Position numbers and translations under genes: made by a program
Notes under the pieces: model-generated
What the model was told of the DNA's origin: nothing
Databases searched by the model: none
What the model saw: only the letters and a program-made list of their open reading frames with translations
Shown here: positions 17,744 through 26,964 of the stretch, piece by piece
Position numbering within the stretch: the stretch's first letter is position 1
How the letters are laid out: each line of letters begins with the position of its first letter
Source of the DNA: Prolixibacteraceae bacterium
Lineage (GTDB): Bacteria; Bacteroidota; Bacteroidia; Bacteroidales; Prolixibacteraceae
Assembly (NCBI GenBank): GCA_947475715.1
Contig: CANJNY010000018.1
Coordinates: 1-55,906, forward strand
Length of the DNA stretch: 55,906 bases
Direction of reading: 5' to 3'

Positions 17744-18952
17744 TTAACAGATATTGAATTTTTGGGAGAATGTCTTTCTCTTTATAAAATCTGTTTCACT
17801 CTTTTTCCTTAATCCTCTTTTATTGTGTAAACGGTTTCTAAATATTTCGTCTGATGATCCGGGAAGCAGAAGTTGTTGTACCGGATCATTTTTTCTGATC
17901 AGCTTTCGCTTTCGGATAAAATAGGCTGGAATCATAAACAGGAAACTACCGGATAAAATGATATAAACCATTAGTCGAAGCACTCCAATGTGATGAAGGG
18001 CAAAAAGAATCGCAATAAAGAGAATATTCAATACAATAATCGTGTAAGTTGCTTTTACATGTGAATACCCGAGCACAAGAAGACGATGATGAAGGTGGTT
18101 CTTATCAGCACTAAACGGTGATTTATATTGCAGAATCCGAATTGCCATAACCCGCATGGTGTCGATTAGCGGATATGCCAGAATACCTAACGAGATAGCA
18201 GGTACAGACTCAATAGCAAATGGATGACTTACATTCAGATTAAACTCATTAAAACGAATCATTAATACAGAAATAATAGTTCCGAGAAACAGTGAACCGG
18301 TATCTCCCATAAAAATTTTATTCTCCTTCCCATAAACATTAAAATAAAAGAACCCACCAAGTGCTCCGATCAGTGAAAACGAGAGAACGGCATAACCAAT
18401 ATGACCACTTAAGTAAAACCAACTTCCAAAAATAAATGCAATCAGCATGCTCAATCCGGAAGCAAGTCCATCGATACCATCGGTCAGATTTATCGAATTG
18501 ATTAGCAATACAATAAAAAGCAGGGTGATTAAAGACCCGGGGAGTAGCCCAATTTCACCAATGCCGAATAGACCATGAAGATTGGTAAATCGGATTTTAG
18601 CAAGGAAAATCAGAATAAATGCTGCGATTATCTGACCCAACACCTTTTTACCGGGAGACAATGTTACTAAATCGTCCTTTAAGCCAATAAAAAGCATCAA
18701 TGTCGAGGCAGCGATAATGTATATCAATTCTGGCAATTCATAACCAAAGGATCCAACAGCAGTTCCAAATAAAAAAGCTATATAAACAGCAATTCCACCA
18801 AGAGTAGGAATAGGGTGTACATTTGAGGATCGGATATTCGGATGGTCCAGAATTTTCAGTTTCCTGACTACTCTGACAATTACAGGCACTGCAAAAACAG
18901 AGGTTCCAAGCCCTATTAATATACTGAGGATTATATGTCCTAAAATATCCAT
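17744..18952 (-). CDS. WecA/TagO-like polyprenyl-phosphate sugar-1-phosphate transferase (paralogue 1)
   Basis: Polytopic membrane enzyme of 402 residues that should transfer a HexNAc-1-phosphate from UDP-sugar to undecaprenyl phosphate, the first step of surface glycan assembly. Conserved loops are PTLGGIA, FIGLKDDL, INLTDGIDGLASG, FMGDTGSL (Mg-binding aspartates) and ADKNHLHHRLL (the His motif of the WecA branch). An upstream ATG at 18964 exists, but aligning with the paralogue at 25148 favours MDILGH at 18952. The two proteins align end to end with most residues shared. It stands alone on the minus strand between a GH106 gene and an SRAP gene, outside the polysaccharide locus. The two stop codons with the GH106 gene abut. 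Confidence 0.9.
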   Translation of the reverse strand: MDILGHIILSILIGLGTSVFAVPVIVRVVRKLKILDHPNIRSSNVHPIPTLGGIAVYIAFLFGTAVGSFGYELPELIYIIAASTLMLFIGLKDDLVTLSPGKKVLGQIIAAFILIFLAKIRFTNLHGLFGIGEIGLLPGSLITLLFIVLLINSINLTDGIDGLASGLSMLIAFIFGSWFYLSGHIGYAVLSFSLIGALGGFFYFNVYGKENKIFMGDTGSLFLGTIISVLMIRFNEFNLNVSHPFAIESVPAISLGILAYPLIDTMRVMAIRILQYKSPFSADKNHLHHRLLVLGYSHVKATYTIIVLNILFIAILFALHHIGVLRLMVYIILSGSFLFMIPAYFIRKRKLIRKNDPVQQLLLPGSSDEIFRNRLHNKRGLRKKSETDFIKRKTFSQKFNIC

Positions 18953-19118
18953 TATGATTAGCATAAATTGGATAACTTGTAAAATATCCTTTGCAAATAT
19001 AAAAATGATATTTCGCTTTTTTTAAGAAAAGAGAAATAAAAAATCATCTCAGGATTAATGTTTAAAATTAACACCTATTTCACTATTTTTTCTAACTTTA
19101 TAAAATAAATTGACCCCG

Positions 19119-19937
19119 ATGTGTGGACGATATATCATGATACAGAAGGCAGAGGTACTCGAAAGACGTTTTGGAGTAACCATTCCTGATACCATAAAGT
19201 TAATACCATCCTATAACATTGGACCGGGCAAATTTGCACCCGTAATTACCAATGACCGTCCTCATGAAATACAACTTTTCCGGTTTGGACTGACCCCTTC
19301 GTGGATGACTAAAACGGGGCTTTTTATCAATGCTCGGGCTGAAGGTGACCATAATCCAGACAATGATCCAACCTACACAGGAGCCAAAGGGATTATCACA
19401 AAACCTGCATTCCGGAAACCGATCAGAAGTCAGCGATGTCTCATTCCCGCCGATGCTTTTATTGAGGGTCCGGAAAAAGAGAAACTGAACAGACCCTTTG
19501 TGGTATATTTGCGTGACAAGGTGCGCCCTTTTGCATTTGCCGGAATATGGGACTCCTGGAATAATCCACTGACCAATGAGCTCATCTATTCATTTGCCAT
19601 TATCACCACAGTGGCTAATTCGGTAACACAAAAAATTCAACACCACCGCTCTCCCGTGATCTTGCACCGCGAAGATGAAAAAAAATGGCTGTCCGATAGC
19701 CTGCCGTTATCCGAAGTAACCCGATTACTGGTTCCTTATCCGGGAGAGTTAATGAATGCCTATCCAATCGCTCCAACGATTAAAAATCCTGCGGCTGACG
19801 ATCCTGGTCTGATCCATCCGGCAGGAGAACGGTTGATGACTGAAACAATTTTGCGGGCAACAAAAGAAATAAGAATAACCGGAATGGGCAGCAACAAGGA
19901 TTTTGGTTTTGATCCACAGCAACCCCTTGGTAATTAA
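19119..19937 (+). CDS. SRAP / HMCES-YedK family abasic-site processing protein
   Basis: Cytoplasmic protein of 272 residues that crosslinks to abasic sites in single-stranded DNA through its N-terminal cysteine (family knowledge). A TTG at 19110 would extend the frame, but ATG 19119 puts Cys at position 2 (MCGRY), which is essential for the thiazolidine adduct after Met removal and therefore decides the start. Other hallmarks are FGLTPSW, FINARAE, RCLIPADAFIE (active-site Glu) and HHRSPVIL (active-site His). A near-match promoter box TAACTTTA (19093-19100) lies 19 nt upstream. The gene is solitary; no lexA or imuB neighbour is present. Confidence 0.93.
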   Translation: MCGRYIMIQKAEVLERRFGVTIPDTIKLIPSYNIGPGKFAPVITNDRPHEIQLFRFGLTPSWMTKTGLFINARAEGDHNPDNDPTYTGAKGIITKPAFRKPIRSQRCLIPADAFIEGPEKEKLNRPFVVYLRDKVRPFAFAGIWDSWNNPLTNELIYSFAIITTVANSVTQKIQHHRSPVILHREDEKKWLSDSLPLSEVTRLLVPYPGELMNAYPIAPTIKNPAADDPGLIHPAGERLMTETILRATKEIRITGMGSNKDFGFDPQQPLGN

Positions 19938-20146
19938 TTAATTTTATTTTATAATTTGAAAATTCGGCAATTAGACAATTAGAAATCTAAAAATAATTAG
20001 GGTTTAAAATAACCTTAAAATACCAATCGGAGAATCCATTGTCAGATAATAGGTTGCCATTTCTAAAAGAACTAAACGGATGTCGCGTTATATTTTACAG
20101 CAATAACAAAAATTTAAGGAAATGGCCCGAGAACTCACCTGGCAGC

Positions 20147-21514
20147 TTAAAGTTCCCTGATTTTAATATTCCGGAAAGAGACCTCATTCCCATGATCCTG
20201 TAAAAGAATATAACCATCTTCAAACTCACCGAATCCGGGGAACTTGCTGAATTTACTTTTTGCTATGGCCTCTTTAAATGAAGGTGATCCTTTGGTGATC
20301 TCTACAACTTTAACACCGTTTAAATACTGGGCAACCCGATTCCCGTCAACCTCTATTCTGGCACGGTTCCACTGACCAATGGCATTTATCCTTTTAACAG
20401 GTTGAGCCGGATCAAAATTTTTCGAGTTTGCAGGTATCAGATCATAAAGTGATCCTACAGTACGGTTTCCATTGATTCCCTCTTTGGCGTCAGGATGCCT
20501 TTCATCATCCAAAACCTGGTATTCAAAACCTACCGTATTTTTATTGCCGGGTTCACTCTGAATAAAATATTTAATTCCACTGTTTGCCCCTTCGGTTACC
20601 TTAAAATCGGCCTCGAGAATAAAGTTTTTGTATTTCCTTATGGTAACAATATCGCCACCACCTAAGTTTCCACTTTTATTTGGACTTAATGATCCATCAG
20701 CAATGGTCCATCCCTTTTCGGGGAACGTAGCCAAACCGGCAGCTCGCCACCCCTGAGTCGTTTTCCCATCCCATAAAAGCTTCCATCCACTTTGTTTCTC
20801 CCTCTTAGTTAATGAATTATTTAAATAGCTTACTTCAGCCACGCTACTATTCATCGCATTCCTGTTGCCATCAAGCTTCCTGGTCATGATTCGAATATTG
20901 CGCCAGGAGATAGTTTTACCTGCATTGGCCTCCTCCTTGCCTATCCCATGAACCTGAAGCGCAATAAACCCGGCAGGGGTCAAATCGTCGACCAAATTAG
21001 CACAAGGAACACCATTCAGCCAGGTACGAATCGAGTTACCGATAGCCTCAACGCGAAACATATTCCAGGCTCCTCGTTTATAACTCTTTTTTGCAGGCTG
21101 GTTATATTCCATTGGATAAAGCCAACCCCGGCGCGATTCATCATAGATTCCGGCACTCCAGCCTCTTGGAGAATCATCACACTCGACCTGATAACCATGA
21201 ACACGCCCATCCTGATAGTCCTGTATACTTTCAGATCTGATCTGGACTCCTGAATTTAAACCTTCATCCATTTTCATCTCATATTCAAGGATGAAATCAC
21301 CATAACTGATGGTCGTGGCCAGAAAAGAATTTGGAGTATTTATTCGTGAGGTTCCAACGATTTCACCATTTACAACGGCATAATCAGCAGTCCCGTTTAT
21401 CCTTTTCCAACCGGTGAGGTCTTTCCCGTTAAACAGATTCACCCACGATTCACGAGCCGCATAACTACTCAATGAAATTAATGACAGTAAAAGAAAGAGT
21501 TTAAATGTGTTCAT
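20147..21514 (-). CDS. Secreted protein with two DUF1080 (3-keto-disaccharide hydrolase) domains
   Basis: The 455-residue product has a Sec signal (about 1-19). Two concanavalin-like DUF1080 domains occur in tandem: the first from about 24 (VNLFNGKDLTGWKRINGTA, with NSGVQIRSES), the second from about 245 (KLLWDGKTTQGWRAAG, with NSGIKYFIQSE). Both end with a WNRARI or WNMFRV/NGV pattern. Members of this family hydrolyse glycosides after their sugar has been oxidised to the 3-keto form. Having two domains could mean one catalytic and one binding domain. It follows the GH95 gene by 9 nt, so the two form an operon, and it may act with the oxidoreductases at 8599-12306. Confidence 0.88.
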   Translation of the reverse strand: MNTFKLFLLLSLISLSSYAARESWVNLFNGKDLTGWKRINGTADYAVVNGEIVGTSRINTPNSFLATTISYGDFILEYEMKMDEGLNSGVQIRSESIQDYQDGRVHGYQVECDDSPRGWSAGIYDESRRGWLYPMEYNQPAKKSYKRGAWNMFRVEAIGNSIRTWLNGVPCANLVDDLTPAGFIALQVHGIGKEEANAGKTISWRNIRIMTRKLDGNRNAMNSSVAEVSYLNNSLTKREKQSGWKLLWDGKTTQGWRAAGLATFPEKGWTIADGSLSPNKSGNLGGGDIVTIRKYKNFILEADFKVTEGANSGIKYFIQSEPGNKNTVGFEYQVLDDERHPDAKEGINGNRTVGSLYDLIPANSKNFDPAQPVKRINAIGQWNRARIEVDGNRVAQYLNGVKVVEITKGSPSFKEAIAKSKFSKFPGFGEFEDGYILLQDHGNEVSFRNIKIREL

Positions 21515-21523
21515 TTTTTTAGA

Positions 21524-23851
21524 TTATTTGTTGATTGTTTTTAGATCCTGATCAAACAGCAACACTGCTCCCTTTTTTGTTGCTGACCTGTATTTTTTGT
21601 CGTGATATCGTAATTGCAAGGTATTGCCTGCCCTTGAAACAACCTTTAACCTGACAAGTTCTCCACTTTTCCATTCAAAATCGAGGTCAAATCCTCCACG
21701 CGCCCTTACCCCCCGGATGTGACCATCCCGAATTGAGGTTGGCAGAGCAGGCAAAATATCAATCGCATCAAGATGACTCTGCATTAGCATCTCTATAATA
21801 CCTGAGGCTCCCCCAAAATTACCGTCAATTTGAAAGGGGGGATGAGCGTCGAAAAGATTAGGATACGATCCGCCACCAGACATCTTCATTCCGGTTTGTC
21901 CTGCCGGACGGAGTAACATCTGCACCATATTCCAGGCATGATCTCCATCACGGAATCGTGCCCAGAAATTAATTTTCCATGCCAGACTCCAGCCTGTTCC
22001 TTCATCACCGCGTGCAATGAGCGATTTTCTGGCTGCCTCCATGAGTTCCGGAGCATCCTGCCAGTTGATCTCCTTACCGGGATAAACACCCCACAAATGG
22101 GAAACATGCCGGTGTTTATAAAGTGGATCATCAATATCCTCTACCCACTCCTGCAACTGTCCGAAATGGCCTGTTTTATAAGGTGAAATCCGAGGTAGCA
22201 GAACCTTGAGTGAATCAGCAAATGATTGATCTATATTAAGAATAGCGGATGTTTCAATGCAGATTTTGAAAAGACTTTTAATAATCTCATGATCCATTGT
22301 AGGGCCTGAAACCAAGCCACCTGTCTCCGGTGAATTGGACGGACACGAAACCAGCAAGCCACTCACGGGATCGGGAACCAAAAAATCCATATAAAACTGA
22401 GCAGCCCCTTTTAATACCGGCCATGCACGGTTTGCCAGAAAAGCAGTATCCCTGTTATACAGGAAATGTTCCCAAAAATGGTGTGCAAGCCAACCACTTC
22501 CCGAAACCCAAAGCCCATGATTGGAATGATTAATAGGTGCAGCTCCTCTCCATAAATCAGTATTGTGATGCAATACCCATCCTTTGGCATTATAATGAAC
22601 CTTGGCTACCTGTGCTCCGGAAGGGACAACCTCCCCGATCATCCGAAATAATGCATCATGGCACTCGCTAATATTCAAAGGTTCAACAGCCCAGTAATTC
22701 ATCTCCGTATTTATATTAACCGTATACTTACTGTCCCATGGCGGATTTAACTTATCGTTCCAAATCCCCTGAAGCGTTGCAGGATAAGTCCCGGGCCGGC
22801 TGCTCGCGAGCATCAAATAGCGTGCATATTGAACATAGAGTGCAGCCAGTGAAAGATCCATCTCCAAAGGTATCTTTTGAATACGCTCATCGGTAGAGAG
22901 ATTTTGCCCTGCAGAGGCCCCAAAATCTAATTCAAACCGGTTGAAATAAAACTGATAGTCTTTAATATGATTTTGCTTTACTACCTCAAATTTCTTAGCC
23001 TTAACAGATGTCATATAGTCATCGCAGCGCTTCACCGGATTAGCTGAAACATCTTTGGGATTCACAAAGTTTGTTGCCGCCACCAGGTAAATCGATGCTT
23101 CATCTGCTTTTTCAACATGCAAATGATCGCCTGAAACAGTACTTCGCCCCCCTTTTGTAACCAACTTTAGAATCGCAGTTCCTGTAAGTACACCCTCCTT
23201 AACTTTTACACTTAGCTCTATGGTGCCATCTTCCTTCGCATTGGAAGTAAAACCCTCGTGCAGCGATGTCAGTGACAAATCAAATGTAATGGCTTGTTTT
23301 ATATTGGTTTTAAGCCGGATAGCAATTGTCTGGTCTGGTACTGAGGCCAAATATTCCCTTGAATAGGTAGTGGTTCCGCATTTGAACGAAGTTTGTACCA
23401 CCGCATTGGACAGGTCAAGTTCACGCCGGTATTGAGTAACCTCTCCAAGGTCTGAAAATTTAATCCAAACATCCCCAAAGGGCTGATATTTACATTGAGT
23501 TAAAGGAACGCTCATGAATTTTTCCATTGCAAGTGATTCGGCCTCCTCTTGTTTACCTTTCCAGATAAGTTCCCGAATTTTGCCCAAATAAAGGGATGCA
23601 CCCTCGTGCGAATAATCATGAGGCGCTCCGGTCCAAAGCGTCTCTTCATTAAACTGAATATGATCCTCAATTATTCCGCCATAAATCATAGCTCCAAGGC
23701 GCCCATTACCGATCGGTAGTGCCTCCTCCCAGATTGAGGCCGGTTTAGTGTACCAAAGCTTCAATGCCTGAGCCGAATTCTCACCCATACCGTTTAATGA
23801 AAAAATAAGGGTTAGCAAAATAGCTGCGATTCCGGAAACATGATTATTCAT
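21524..23851 (-). CDS. Secreted alpha-L-fucosidase/alpha-L-galactosidase, glycoside hydrolase family 95
   Basis: The 775-residue product has a Sec signal (about 1-28). GH95 hallmarks appear in order: LWYTKPASIWEEALPIGNGR, NEETLWTGAP, SSRPGTYPATLQGIWND, NINTEMNYW (catalytic asparagines of the family), CPSNSPETGG (general-acid Glu region) and PPFQIDGNFGG (activating Asp). The enzyme is an inverting (alpha/alpha)6-barrel hydrolase that removes alpha-1,2-linked L-fucose or L-galactose, as found in xyloglucan, RG-II or host glycans. Length is normal. It is first in a two-gene operon with the DUF1080 protein. An exact -7 box lies 36-43 nt before its ATG. Confidence 0.93.
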   Translation of the reverse strand: MNNHVSGIAAILLTLIFSLNGMGENSAQALKLWYTKPASIWEEALPIGNGRLGAMIYGGIIEDHIQFNEETLWTGAPHDYSHEGASLYLGKIRELIWKGKQEEAESLAMEKFMSVPLTQCKYQPFGDVWIKFSDLGEVTQYRRELDLSNAVVQTSFKCGTTTYSREYLASVPDQTIAIRLKTNIKQAITFDLSLTSLHEGFTSNAKEDGTIELSVKVKEGVLTGTAILKLVTKGGRSTVSGDHLHVEKADEASIYLVAATNFVNPKDVSANPVKRCDDYMTSVKAKKFEVVKQNHIKDYQFYFNRFELDFGASAGQNLSTDERIQKIPLEMDLSLAALYVQYARYLMLASSRPGTYPATLQGIWNDKLNPPWDSKYTVNINTEMNYWAVEPLNISECHDALFRMIGEVVPSGAQVAKVHYNAKGWVLHHNTDLWRGAAPINHSNHGLWVSGSGWLAHHFWEHFLYNRDTAFLANRAWPVLKGAAQFYMDFLVPDPVSGLLVSCPSNSPETGGLVSGPTMDHEIIKSLFKICIETSAILNIDQSFADSLKVLLPRISPYKTGHFGQLQEWVEDIDDPLYKHRHVSHLWGVYPGKEINWQDAPELMEAARKSLIARGDEGTGWSLAWKINFWARFRDGDHAWNMVQMLLRPAGQTGMKMSGGGSYPNLFDAHPPFQIDGNFGGASGIIEMLMQSHLDAIDILPALPTSIRDGHIRGVRARGGFDLDFEWKSGELVRLKVVSRAGNTLQLRYHDKKYRSATKKGAVLLFDQDLKTINK

Positions 23852-23886
23852 ACGTTTAATTGTTTTTAAATGTCTGGCACGAAATA

Positions 23887-23894
23887 CAAAAATA
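23887..23894 (-). promoter_or_regulatory. -7 box for the GH95-DUF1080 operon
   Basis: The minus strand reads TATTTTTG, an exact TAnnTTTG match, at a distance that gives a roughly 30-nt leader. No TTTG -33 box is evident. Confidence 0.55.
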
Positions 23895-24135
23895 ATTAAT
23901 CTCTTTGTTTTGTGGGCCTGCTGTCAAAGATTTGGAAAAATAGTTTACTCCCTGCCTGACAGAAACGAAAACCGAATTGGCCTAATTATTAAATAGTTCA
24001 ATTGATACCTGTTAAAAATTAATTCTTAATTAGCCTATCTGGCTATTAACCACATAATAAACACAATATTTAAAAACTAAAGGCTTTAATTTCTCTTATT
24101 CCTGAGATTTTTTAGGTTTTAAGAGAGCGAGTGAA
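23895..24135. other. Divergent AT-rich spacer before the polysaccharide locus
   Basis: Together with its flanks this forms a 404-nt gene-free region between the GH95 gene and upxY. I see no coding signal, no invertible-promoter inverted repeats of the kind flanking Bacteroides capsule promoters, and no strong hairpin. Confidence 0.45.
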
Positions 24136-24143
24136 TACTTTTG
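24136..24143 (+). promoter_or_regulatory. -7 box for upxY
   Basis: TACTTTTG is an exact TAnnTTTG match 112 nt before the ATG, giving a leader of about 105 nt. UpxY proteins act on the 5' leaders of their own operons, so this leader is a candidate recruitment region. Confidence 0.6.
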
Positions 24144-24255
24144 CACATGTAATATTTAAATAAAAACTGAAGGTTTAGTTTAAAACGGTGAAATATCTGG
24201 TTGTAAATTTACGATCCCGGGGATAGAACAAATTCAACAAACCATACAAAGCAAA

Positions 24256-24774
24256 ATGGAAATCAATAAGGTTAACTATAATTGGTATGCCATCAGGGTA
24301 AAGTCCAGATCCGAAAAGAAGGTTTATGCTGATTTGGAAGAACAAAATATCGAGGCCTACCTGCCGTTACAGCGGAAATTAAGACAATGGAGCGACCGCA
24401 AAAAATGGGTAGAGACACCTCTGATCTCAGGGTATGTATTCGTATTCATTAGCAGAAAGGAGTACGAATTGGTCCTGCGGATTTATAATGTGGTCAGCTA
24501 TATTTACTTTGAAGGTAAAGCCGCAATAATTCGGGAAGGGGATATCAACCTGCTAAAAAGGATGCTTGGCCAGACAGAATCAGAAGTTGAAATTACACTT
24601 GAGCCACTCAAGCCCGGACAAATGGTGAAGATTATTTCAGGGCCCTTGATGGGGGTTGTTGGAGAACTTATTGATTTCAAAGGGAAGAATAAAGTTGCAC
24701 TCCGGATACCACCTTTGGGATATTCTGTACTTATTGAGGCTTCCGGTAAAAATCTGGAGGTTATCAAAGAGTGA
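24256..24774 (+). CDS. UpxY-type transcription antiterminator (NusG paralogue)
   Basis: The 172-residue product has a NusG N-terminal domain at about 8-108 (NWYAIRVKSRSEKKVYADL, then LISGYVFVFI) and a C-terminal KOW domain (LKPGQMVKIISGPLMGVVGE). UpxY-like factors sit first in Bacteroidota capsule and exopolysaccharide operons and allow RNA polymerase to read through the untranslated leader. Here it opens the block that continues with a WecA-like enzyme, VanZ-like protein, RfbA and RfbC. The housekeeping NusG would be near rplK, which is not in the window. A 373-nt gap with its own promoter box follows, so the next gene may be the regulated one. Confidence 0.88.
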   Translation: MEINKVNYNWYAIRVKSRSEKKVYADLEEQNIEAYLPLQRKLRQWSDRKKWVETPLISGYVFVFISRKEYELVLRIYNVVSYIYFEGKAAIIREGDINLLKRMLGQTESEVEITLEPLKPGQMVKIISGPLMGVVGELIDFKGKNKVALRIPPLGYSVLIEASGKNLEVIKE

Positions 24775-25147
24775 ATCTTTCCGATTGGTAAATTTATTCT
24801 GACACTTATTTGAATATACCTTACAGTTATATTTAAATTGCATACAGTTAACTATTTAGAATAACTCTAAACCCATTTTTTCCAAAGTAGCAACCGGAAT
24901 TGCTATCTTTGTAAAGTGTTACTCTCTAAAATTAATGAACTAAATTGTTCCTTGGCTAAAAGTTCGGATAGCACTATACATAACTTCTTAATATCTTGAA
25001 TTTCATAGCGAATCATCATTTCAATAACTTATTTCAGTAATTCTTAATTATTTTAACGTAACAATTATCTTTTGAAAGCAATTAAATGTTCAATTAGAAT
25101 AAGAATAAGAAGAAATAAAAGCATTAATTAACAGAACCATTAGCGTT
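24775..25147 (+). other. 373-nt untranslated region between upxY and the WecA-like gene, with promoter box
   Basis: No coding signal. An exact -7 box TATCTTTG lies at 24904-24911, which would give a 5' leader of about 230 nt before the ATG at 25148. That is long for this compact locus and fits a leader acted on by the UpxY-type factor. The RNA would be AU-rich; I found no strong hairpin by eye. Confidence 0.5.
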
Positions 25148-26287
25148 ATGCCTGATTTGATTCAAATAATAATCAGTTTTCTGGTTGCACTCTCCATGTC
25201 ACTTTATAGTGTTCCTATTGTTGTGAGGGTAGACAAAAAATTAAATCTTTTTGACAGACCCAATGAAAGATCGTCTTCAGTAAAAGCGATTCCGACCTTA
25301 GGGGGCATTGCAATTTTCTTCAGTTTTGTATTTGCAACAACAATCGGAATGTTTGGATATGAGATGCCCGAACTGATCTTTATTTTAGCTGCCACAATGC
25401 TAATATTCTTTGTAGGATTAAAAGATGATCTCGTGAATCTTTCGCCTCTAAAAAAACTCCTCACTGAGGTTATTGCCGCATTGATTATCGTTCTCCCGGG
25501 CCAAATACGGTTCACCGATCTTCACGGATTATTCGGAATCTCTCAGATCGGTTTGATTCCGGGTATTTTAATCACGACTTTTTTTATCGTATTAATTATA
25601 AATGCTTTTAATCTCACCGACGGCATAGATGGATTAGCGTCCAGCCTAACAATAATGATAGGTAGTATATTTGGAACATGGTTTTTTATAAGCGGCCATA
25701 TCACATTTTCAATCCTGTCATTTAGTCTGGTGGGGGCCTCACTGGGATTTTTCTATTTTAATGTTTACGGCAAGCAGAATAAGATTTTTATGGGAGACAC
25801 CGGATCGCTTGTCATAGGAACTGTGATCGCTATCCTGACCATCCGTTTTAATGAGTTCAACATTGACCAGACTCAGCCGTTTGCCATACAATCGGTTCCT
25901 GCCATTTCATTTGCAATTCTGGTATATCCCCTTATTGACGTTGTTCGGGTAATATTGATCAGAGTCTTGCAGCAACAATCACCGTTTACTGCTGATAAAA
26001 ACCATCTTCACCATCGGCTGCTTACACTGGGACTTTCGCACAATAAATCCACATTTACAATTATTGGAATCAATATTCTTTTTATTTCCATTGTTTTTAC
26101 GCTTCATCAGATTGGATTACTTCGATTAATGTCTTATATCCTGTTTGTTAGCAGCTTCCTTTTTATGATTCCCGCTTATATCATCCGAAGAAGGAAATTG
26201 GTTAAAAGAAATGATCCGACTCAACCTTTATTAATCCCCGGATTGTCTGCTGAAAAAGTTATTATAAGGGACAACTTACCAGGATAA
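25148..26287 (+). CDS. WecA/TagO-like polyprenyl-phosphate sugar-1-phosphate transferase (paralogue 2)
   Basis: 379-residue polytopic enzyme predicted to load the first sugar phosphate on undecaprenyl phosphate for the polysaccharide built by this locus. Catalytic loops are PTLGGIAIFF, FFVGLKDDLV, FNLTDGIDGLASS, FMGDTGSLV and ADKNHLHHRLL. It aligns without large gaps to the product of 17744-18952, which lies about 6 kb away on the opposite strand, so the two are paralogues. Unlike that copy it sits inside a glycan operon right after upxY, making it the pathway-specific initiating transferase. Confidence 0.9.
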   Translation: MPDLIQIIISFLVALSMSLYSVPIVVRVDKKLNLFDRPNERSSSVKAIPTLGGIAIFFSFVFATTIGMFGYEMPELIFILAATMLIFFVGLKDDLVNLSPLKKLLTEVIAALIIVLPGQIRFTDLHGLFGISQIGLIPGILITTFFIVLIINAFNLTDGIDGLASSLTIMIGSIFGTWFFISGHITFSILSFSLVGASLGFFYFNVYGKQNKIFMGDTGSLVIGTVIAILTIRFNEFNIDQTQPFAIQSVPAISFAILVYPLIDVVRVILIRVLQQQSPFTADKNHLHHRLLTLGLSHNKSTFTIIGINILFISIVFTLHQIGLLRLMSYILFVSSFLFMIPAYIIRRRKLVKRNDPTQPLLIPGLSAEKVIIRDNLPG

Positions 26288-26432
26288 TTAACGAATATCC
26301 GTCTAATTTCGGGTTCCGGATTTCAGAAATGAGGGTGTTTTCTACGATGAGGCTTTCTTGCCTGATTCGATCCCAATTAAGGCAAAGATCAAAAATAAAT
26401 GATCACTATTTTTGAGAGAACCAAATAAACCC

Positions 26433-26440
26433 TATTTTTG
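26433..26440 (+). promoter_or_regulatory. Complete Bacteroidota-type promoter for the VanZ-like gene
   Basis: TATTTTTG (exact TAnnTTTG) is preceded at 26411-26414 by TTTG with an 18-nt spacer, close to the published -33/-7 arrangement. It lies 22 nt before the ATG at 26462. This is the only promoter in the window where both boxes are clear. Confidence 0.7.
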
Positions 26441-26461
26441 GTAAATTATAATGAAATATCA

Positions 26462-26863
26462 ATGATCTCAATCTTTTTCGCTACCCCTCAATGGTTAAGA
26501 ATAATTTTAAGTCTGATCTACCTGGGAGGTATTGTGTTTCTCTCTCTTCTTCCTGCAAAGGAGTTTCCTCAGGTTTCTTTATTCGAGGGTGCGGACAAAA
26601 TCATCCATATCTTTTTATATCTGGGACTTAGTGTATTATCTTGTTGGTCCTTACATGCTGAGATTAAGCACAAATGGTACTTTCGGGTTATTTTATTTGC
26701 AATTAGCTGGGGAATAATGATGGAGATCTTTCAAGGATCAATGCACATGGATCGTTCCTTTGAATACTTCGATATCTTGTCAAATTCAGTTGGGGCCTTA
26801 ACCGGAGTTTCCATCTTCATGGTAGTGGCACAATTGAAGAAAAAGATCGACTTAAAAAACTGA
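26462..26863 (+). CDS. VanZ-like integral membrane protein
   Basis: 133-residue protein with four predicted membrane segments. An in-frame TTG at 26438 falls inside the promoter box, so ATG 26462 (MISIFFATPQ) is the start. VanZ-family features are the first-helix ending FLSLLPAKEF, the acidic-DKIIH motif (EGADKIIHIFLYLGL) and the EIFQ segment with FEYFDILSNSVG near the third and fourth helices. VanZ proteins are linked to envelope glycans and lipophilic glycopeptide tolerance, but the biochemical role is unclear. In Bacteroidota they are often found in polysaccharide or housekeeping envelope loci. It has its own promoter within the locus. Confidence 0.85.
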   Translation: MISIFFATPQWLRIILSLIYLGGIVFLSLLPAKEFPQVSLFEGADKIIHIFLYLGLSVLSCWSLHAEIKHKWYFRVILFAISWGIMMEIFQGSMHMDRSFEYFDILSNSVGALTGVSIFMVVAQLKKKIDLKN

Positions 26864-26964
26864 CAAAATGAGGTATTAGCAATTTAATGTTTTTATAACA
26901 AAAAAATACCGGATATTAAATATCAATTCAAAATCAATTTTCACTAACATACTAATTAACAGCC

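Noticed and set aside
23852-24255. Invertible capsule promoter as in Bacteroides fragilis
   Set aside because: No inverted repeats flanking the -7 box were found by eye.
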